The notes beneath the pieces were generated by a model. That model saw only the letters and a program-made list of their open reading frames with translations, ran no database searches and was not told where the DNA came from. A stretch of DNA of 8,464 nt from contig DAOTXK010000103.1 in the NCBI GenBank assembly GCA_034435395.1, positions 1-8,464 on the forward strand, read 5' to 3'. Shown here in pieces: positions 5,923 through 8,464 of this stretch. Positions within the stretch are counted from its first letter, which is position 1, and every line of letters starts with the position of its first letter. Position numbers and translations under genes: made by a program. Source of the DNA: DAOTXK01 sp034435395 (GTDB lineage Bacteria; Chloroflexota; Anaerolineae; Aggregatilineales; Ch27).

Positions 5923-6771
5923 TTGAAGGCGCGCGTGGCGATTGTGACCGATAGCACCGCCGACATCCCGGCGGAACTGGCCCAGGAGCGGCAGATTTAC
6001 ACCATCCCCATGCAGATCATCTGGGGCCGGGAGACCCTGCGCGACGGGATCGACATCGATTCCGCCGCCTTCTATGAGCGCCTGGCCTCGGCCAAAACGC
6101 TGCCGACCACCTCCCATCCCCCGCTCAACGACTTCGTGCAGGTGTTTACCCAGGCCCGGGAAGAAACCGGGGCGGAGGCCGTTGTCCTGCTGACCATCTC
6201 CGCCCAGTTGAGCGGCGCGTTTAACGCCGGTCAGCAGGCCGCCCGGATGGTGGACTTCCCGGCTTACGTGGTCGATACCCGGACCGGATCAATCGCCCAC
6301 GGCCTGACGGCGCTGGCCCTGGCCGATGCGCGCGATGAGGGCCTGTCGCCCGCCCAGGCAGTCCCGCTGGCCGAACAACTCGCCGCCCGAACCAAGATGA
6401 TCTTCGCCCTGGACACGCTGGAATATCTGTGGCGCAGCGGGCGTGTCAGCCATCTGCAATGGTTGATCGCCTCCGCCCTGCGTATCAAGCCCATTCTGCA
6501 CGTCAAAGATGGAGGGCTTGCCCTGCTGGAGCAGGTCCGCACGCGCCATCGGATGCTGACTCGCCTGCTGGAGATTTTTGAAGCAGTCGTCGATCGGTCC
6601 GCCCCGTTACGCGTCGGCGTGTTGCACGGCAACGCCCCGCAGGAGATGCAGGTCCTGGTCGAGGCCATCACCAAATCCTTCGCGCCCGCCCTGCTCATCC
6701 AGAACACGGTTTGTGCCCCGGTTGGGGTTCATACCGGCCCTGGCTCGCTTGGATTCGCGGTCATGCAATAG
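5923..6771 (+). CDS. DegV family (FakB-like) fatty-acid-binding protein, copy 3 (TTG start)
   Basis: A 282-residue DegV protein. The frame is open upstream to GTG 5860, but AAGGAGGT (5910-5917) sits 5 nt before TTG 5923. That start gives exactly the same length as the other three copies, so TTG is chosen. The motifs VTDSTADIP (8-16), DTLEYL (164-169), RTRHR (206-210) and VHTGPG (269-274, His270 kept) are present. Differences near the ligand and kinase-facing motifs are TSHPP for TSQPS (63-67), SGAF for SGTY (97-100), and SGRVSHLQW for GGRIGGARH (172-180). These suggest a different lipid preference or partner contact. It follows copy 2 by 75 bp, and the gap shows no promoter, so co-transcription is likely. 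A strong hairpin lies shortly after its stop. TTG start and altered motifs do not suggest decay: the frame is intact and the core residues remain. Confidence 0.92.
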   Translation: MKARVAIVTDSTADIPAELAQERQIYTIPMQIIWGRETLRDGIDIDSAAFYERLASAKTLPTTSHPPLNDFVQVFTQAREETGAEAVVLLTISAQLSGAFNAGQQAARMVDFPAYVVDTRTGSIAHGLTALALADARDEGLSPAQAVPLAEQLAARTKMIFALDTLEYLWRSGRVSHLQWLIASALRIKPILHVKDGGLALLEQVRTRHRMLTRLLEIFEAVVDRSAPLRVGVLHGNAPQEMQVLVEAITKSFAPALLIQNTVCAPVGVHTGPGSLGFAVMQ

Positions 6772-6793
6772 CGCCTCCCCGCCCCCGCCTGGC

Positions 6794-6832
6794 TGACCCT
6801 GCCTGGCCTGCGCGCCGGTCAGGCAGGGATCA
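6794..6832 (+). terminator. Strong hairpin after degV copy 3
   Basis: CCCTGCCTG (6797-6805) pairs perfectly with CAGGCAGGG (6820-6828). The stem extends by TGA/TCA (6794-6796 with 6830-6832) across one bulged A at 6829, giving 12 bp around a 14-nt GC-rich loop. No U tract follows. Its place just after the third degV stop and before a new promoter at 6859 supports a role as terminator or 3' boundary for the first unit. Confidence 0.55.
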
Positions 6833-6858
6833 GGTATGGTAGAAACTAATCAAAAACG

Positions 6859-6887
6859 TTGCAATAGCTCTACAATAGATGTACAAT
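6859..6887 (+). promoter_or_regulatory. Promoter for degV copy 4, with phased CAAT repeats
   Basis: TTGCAA (6859-6864) and TACAAT (6882-6887) are separated by 17 bp, in an AT-rich patch unlike the GC-rich surroundings. The predicted start is near 6894, leaving a leader of about 97 nt before ATG 6991. CAAT recurs at 6862, 6873 and 6884, exactly 11 bp apart, with CAATAG in the first two. The repeat runs through the -35 box, spacer and -10 box, as an operator of direct repeats might. Promoter call by consensus; regulator unknown. Confidence 0.6.
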
Positions 6888-6990
6888 TACCCGCCTGAAC
6901 AGGGGCCGTGGATCGCCGTCACCGGTCGGTTCACGGAAACCACATCACCAACCCGTAAGGATTTTGCAGTCAAAAAAGAGCCAGAATACT

Positions 6991-7839
6991 ATGAAATCAA
7001 CGATCGCTATTGTTACGGACAGCACGTCAGACATCCCGCCGGAGATGGCCGAGGACCGCCAGATCTTCCTCGTCCCTCTCCACATCATGTGGGGCCAGGA
7101 AAACCTGCGCGACGGCGTGGATATCACCCGCCAGGCGTTCTATGAGCGGCTGGCCGTCGAGCCAGAGCTGCCCACCACCTCTCAGCCCTCCCCCGGCGAG
7201 TTCGCCGCAGTGCTGCAACGCGCCCGCGACGAGACCGACGCCGAAACCGTCATCGCCGTGACCATCTCCTCCGCCCTCAGCGGCACCCATGCCTCGGCGC
7301 AGCAGGCGGTAAAAATGGTGGATTTCCCGGTCCATCTGGTAGACTCGCGCACAGCGTCCGGCGCACTGGGCCTGCACGTCCTGGCGGTGGCCAATGCCCG
7401 CGACCGGGGCGCTTCCGCCCAGGAAGCGATCCGCCTGGCGGACGAATACACCCGCCGAACCAGGGCGATGCTGACGGTCGACACACTGGAATACCTGCAC
7501 CGCAGCGGGCGCGTCACCGGCCTGCGCCGCTGGATCGGGACGGCGCTGCAAGTTAAGCCGATCCTGCACGTGGTGGACGGCCGCATCGTGCCGCTGGAAA
7601 GTGCGCGGGGCCGCCGGAACTCCCTGCGGCGCATGCTGGAGATTTTCGGCAGCTGGGTGGATGCCTCAAAGCCATTGCATGTCGCCATTCTGCATGGCAA
7701 TTCCAGCGACGAAGCCGACATGTTTGAGGCGGAAATCGTGAGGCGCTGGCCGCCCGCTTTCCTCATGAAAGTGCTGGCCTCAGCGACTGTCGGCGCGATC
7801 ACCGGCCCGAAAGCGATGGGGTTAACCTTGTTGCAGTAG
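6991..7839 (+). CDS. DegV family protein, divergent copy 4 (HxGPG histidine lost)
   Basis: A 282-residue DegV protein that aligns with the other three without gaps. It keeps VTDSTSDIP (8-16), TTSQPSP (62-68), SGTH (97-100) and DTLEYLHRSGRV (164-175). The C-terminal family motif is changed: AITGPK (269-274) replaces VHAGPG, so His270 becomes Ile and Gly274 becomes Lys. The basic motif VRTRKKA is altered to ARGRRNS (205-211). In studied FakB proteins that His lies at the fatty-acid carboxylate and kinase-facing site. This copy may therefore bind a different ligand or not take part in phosphotransfer. It has its own promoter (6859-6887) and leads the unit that includes the deacylase gene 37 bp later. 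ATG 6991 has only a weak AAGAG-type ribosome binding site. An in-frame TTG at 6964 would add nine residues that no other copy has. The intact frame argues against a pseudogene. Confidence 0.92.
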   Translation: MKSTIAIVTDSTSDIPPEMAEDRQIFLVPLHIMWGQENLRDGVDITRQAFYERLAVEPELPTTSQPSPGEFAAVLQRARDETDAETVIAVTISSALSGTHASAQQAVKMVDFPVHLVDSRTASGALGLHVLAVANARDRGASAQEAIRLADEYTRRTRAMLTVDTLEYLHRSGRVTGLRRWIGTALQVKPILHVVDGRIVPLESARGRRNSLRRMLEIFGSWVDASKPLHVAILHGNSSDEADMFEAEIVRRWPPAFLMKVLASATVGAITGPKAMGLTLLQ

Positions 7840-7876
7840 GCGCTGGACAAACGGACCGTTGGTGAAAGGAGGACAC

Positions 7877-8359
7877 ATGGAACCACTGACGCCGCACGAC
7901 GTTCAGGCGGCGCTGGACGCCTTTGGCCTGGGGTTGCGCGTCCAGTTCTTCGCGCAATCCACCGCCACCTCTGAGGAAGCCGCCGCTGCCATCGGCACCG
8001 AGCTGAGCCGCATCGTCAAAAGCCTGGGTTTTATGATCGACGGGCGGCCAGTGATCGTGCTGGCGGCGGGCGACCAGCGCGTCGACGAGAAAAAGCTGGC
8101 CGCGCTCTGTCAGGTGGCGCGCAAGCGGATAAAAATCGCCACCCCCGACCAGTGTGTGGAATCCTTTGGCTACCCGCCAGGCAGCGTCCCGCCCGTCGGC
8201 CACCGGACGCCTGATATCCCTATCTTTATCGAGGACTCGCTGAGCCGCTACGACCAGCTTTACGCCGCCGCTGGCGCGCCCAACGCCATTTTCCCGGTCA
8301 CCTACGCGCAGCTGCGCCAGATCACCGGCGGCCAGGTGGTGGACCTCAAGCGTGAGTAA
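7877..8359 (+). CDS. YbaK/EbsC family aminoacyl-tRNA deacylase
   Basis: A 160-residue single-domain protein of the YbaK/ProX/INS editing superfamily. These act in trans in the cytoplasm to hydrolyse mischarged tRNA, for example Cys- or Ala-tRNAPro. Visible family marks are the conserved lysine in RIVKSLGF (Lys48), the AGDQRVDEKKL segment (64-74), the glycine/proline loop SVPPVGH (103-109), IFIEDSL (116-122) and the AGAPNAIF loop (132-139). The length is usual for the stand-alone form. AAAGGAGG (7865-7872) sits 4 nt before ATG 7877, a very strong start; an in-frame TTG at 7859 lies before that site and is rejected. It follows degV copy 4 by 37 bp and is probably on the same transcript, though no functional link is evident. 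The amino-acid specificity cannot be read from the sequence. Confidence 0.9.
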   Translation: MEPLTPHDVQAALDAFGLGLRVQFFAQSTATSEEAAAAIGTELSRIVKSLGFMIDGRPVIVLAAGDQRVDEKKLAALCQVARKRIKIATPDQCVESFGYPPGSVPPVGHRTPDIPIFIEDSLSRYDQLYAAAGAPNAIFPVTYAQLRQITGGQVVDLKRE

Positions 8360-8383
8360 AGGGCAGGCCGAGGCCCAGCCATG

Positions 8384-8420
8384 GTGGGAAAACGCCCGCT
8401 TTGCGGTCGCGTTTTGCCAC
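8384..8420 (+). terminator. Long stem-loop after the deacylase gene
   Basis: GTGGGAAAACGC (8384-8395) pairs with GCGTTTTGCCAC (8409-8420) with a single mismatch. An inner CCGC/GCGG stem (8396-8399 with 8403-8406) has a TTT loop and a two-base bulge (8407-8408). This makes about 15 bp in all. It begins 24 bp after the deacylase stop. A C-rich tract rather than a U tract follows, so termination is probable from position but not textbook. The remaining sequence to 8464 shows no gene. Confidence 0.55.
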
Positions 8421-8464
8421 TCCCCGCCCCCCGATACCACCACATCCCACATTTAACCACAGAA

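Noticed and set aside
6879..7145. 88-codon open frame beginning at ATG 6879
   Set aside because: Its ATG overlaps the -10 region of the degV4 promoter and most of it is an out-of-frame shadow of degV4.
7849..7860. AACGGACCGTT dyad between degV4 and the deacylase gene as an operator
   Set aside because: The dyad is short, with no promoter boxes around it, and the 37-bp gap suggests simple co-transcription.
7799..8452. Long minus-strand open frame opposite the deacylase gene
   Set aside because: It has no ribosome binding site or family resemblance and is a typical antisense shadow in GC-rich coding DNA; the same holds for the other long minus-strand frames right of 413.
1..8464. Insertion sequences, CRISPR arrays, tRNA or rRNA genes
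   Set aside because: No transposase-like frame, no regularly spaced direct repeats and no tRNA or rRNA signature was found on either strand.

Overview
The window is GC-rich and tightly packed. It carries one truncated gene on the minus strand at the left edge, and everything after it reads rightward. The gene content points to a Chloroflexota bacterium, most likely Anaerolineae: a sortase with a long cytoplasmic Pro/Ala-rich N-terminus, a small tail-anchored companion protein, and multiple DegV/FakB paralogues. This assignment is an inference from protein style. There is no rRNA or other marker gene to confirm it.

Left part (1-2811): the N-terminal 137 codons of an AI-2E-family membrane transporter run off the left edge on the minus strand. 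The gene shares a short divergent promoter region with a rightward unit, and both promoters have readable -35/-10 boxes. The rightward unit encodes a class I SAM-dependent methyltransferase, a membrane-anchored sortase with an intact His/Cys/Arg triad, and a 90-residue protein with a C-terminal membrane segment. A long GC-rich hairpin closes this unit.

Middle part (2888-6832): a near-consensus promoter (TTGACA, 17 bp, TATACT) is preceded by a perfect 18-bp palindrome that matches the Rex redox-repressor operator and also the CRP/FNR half-site spacing. It drives a metallo-beta-lactamase-fold hydrolase. Three DegV-family (FakB-like) fatty-acid-binding protein genes follow and may belong to the same transcription unit. 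The first has a leader that can form mutually exclusive stems, one of which covers its start codon. A strong hairpin follows the third.

Right part (6833-8464): a second readable promoter, with a 11-bp-phased CAAT repeat across it, drives a fourth DegV gene. A YbaK/EbsC-type aminoacyl-tRNA deacylase gene follows 37 bp later. A long stem-loop closes the window.

The main point of interest is the array of four consecutive DegV genes, each exactly 282 codons and alignable end to end without gaps. The copies differ at family-conserved positions: the fourth has lost the HxGPG histidine and the first lacks the DTLEYL aspartate. By family knowledge, FakB proteins bind a fatty acid and present it to the kinase FakA, which makes acyl-phosphate for phospholipid synthesis. 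No FakA is present here. The array therefore looks like a diversified set of lipid carriers, possibly with one copy repurposed and part of the set under redox control. That model is inference.
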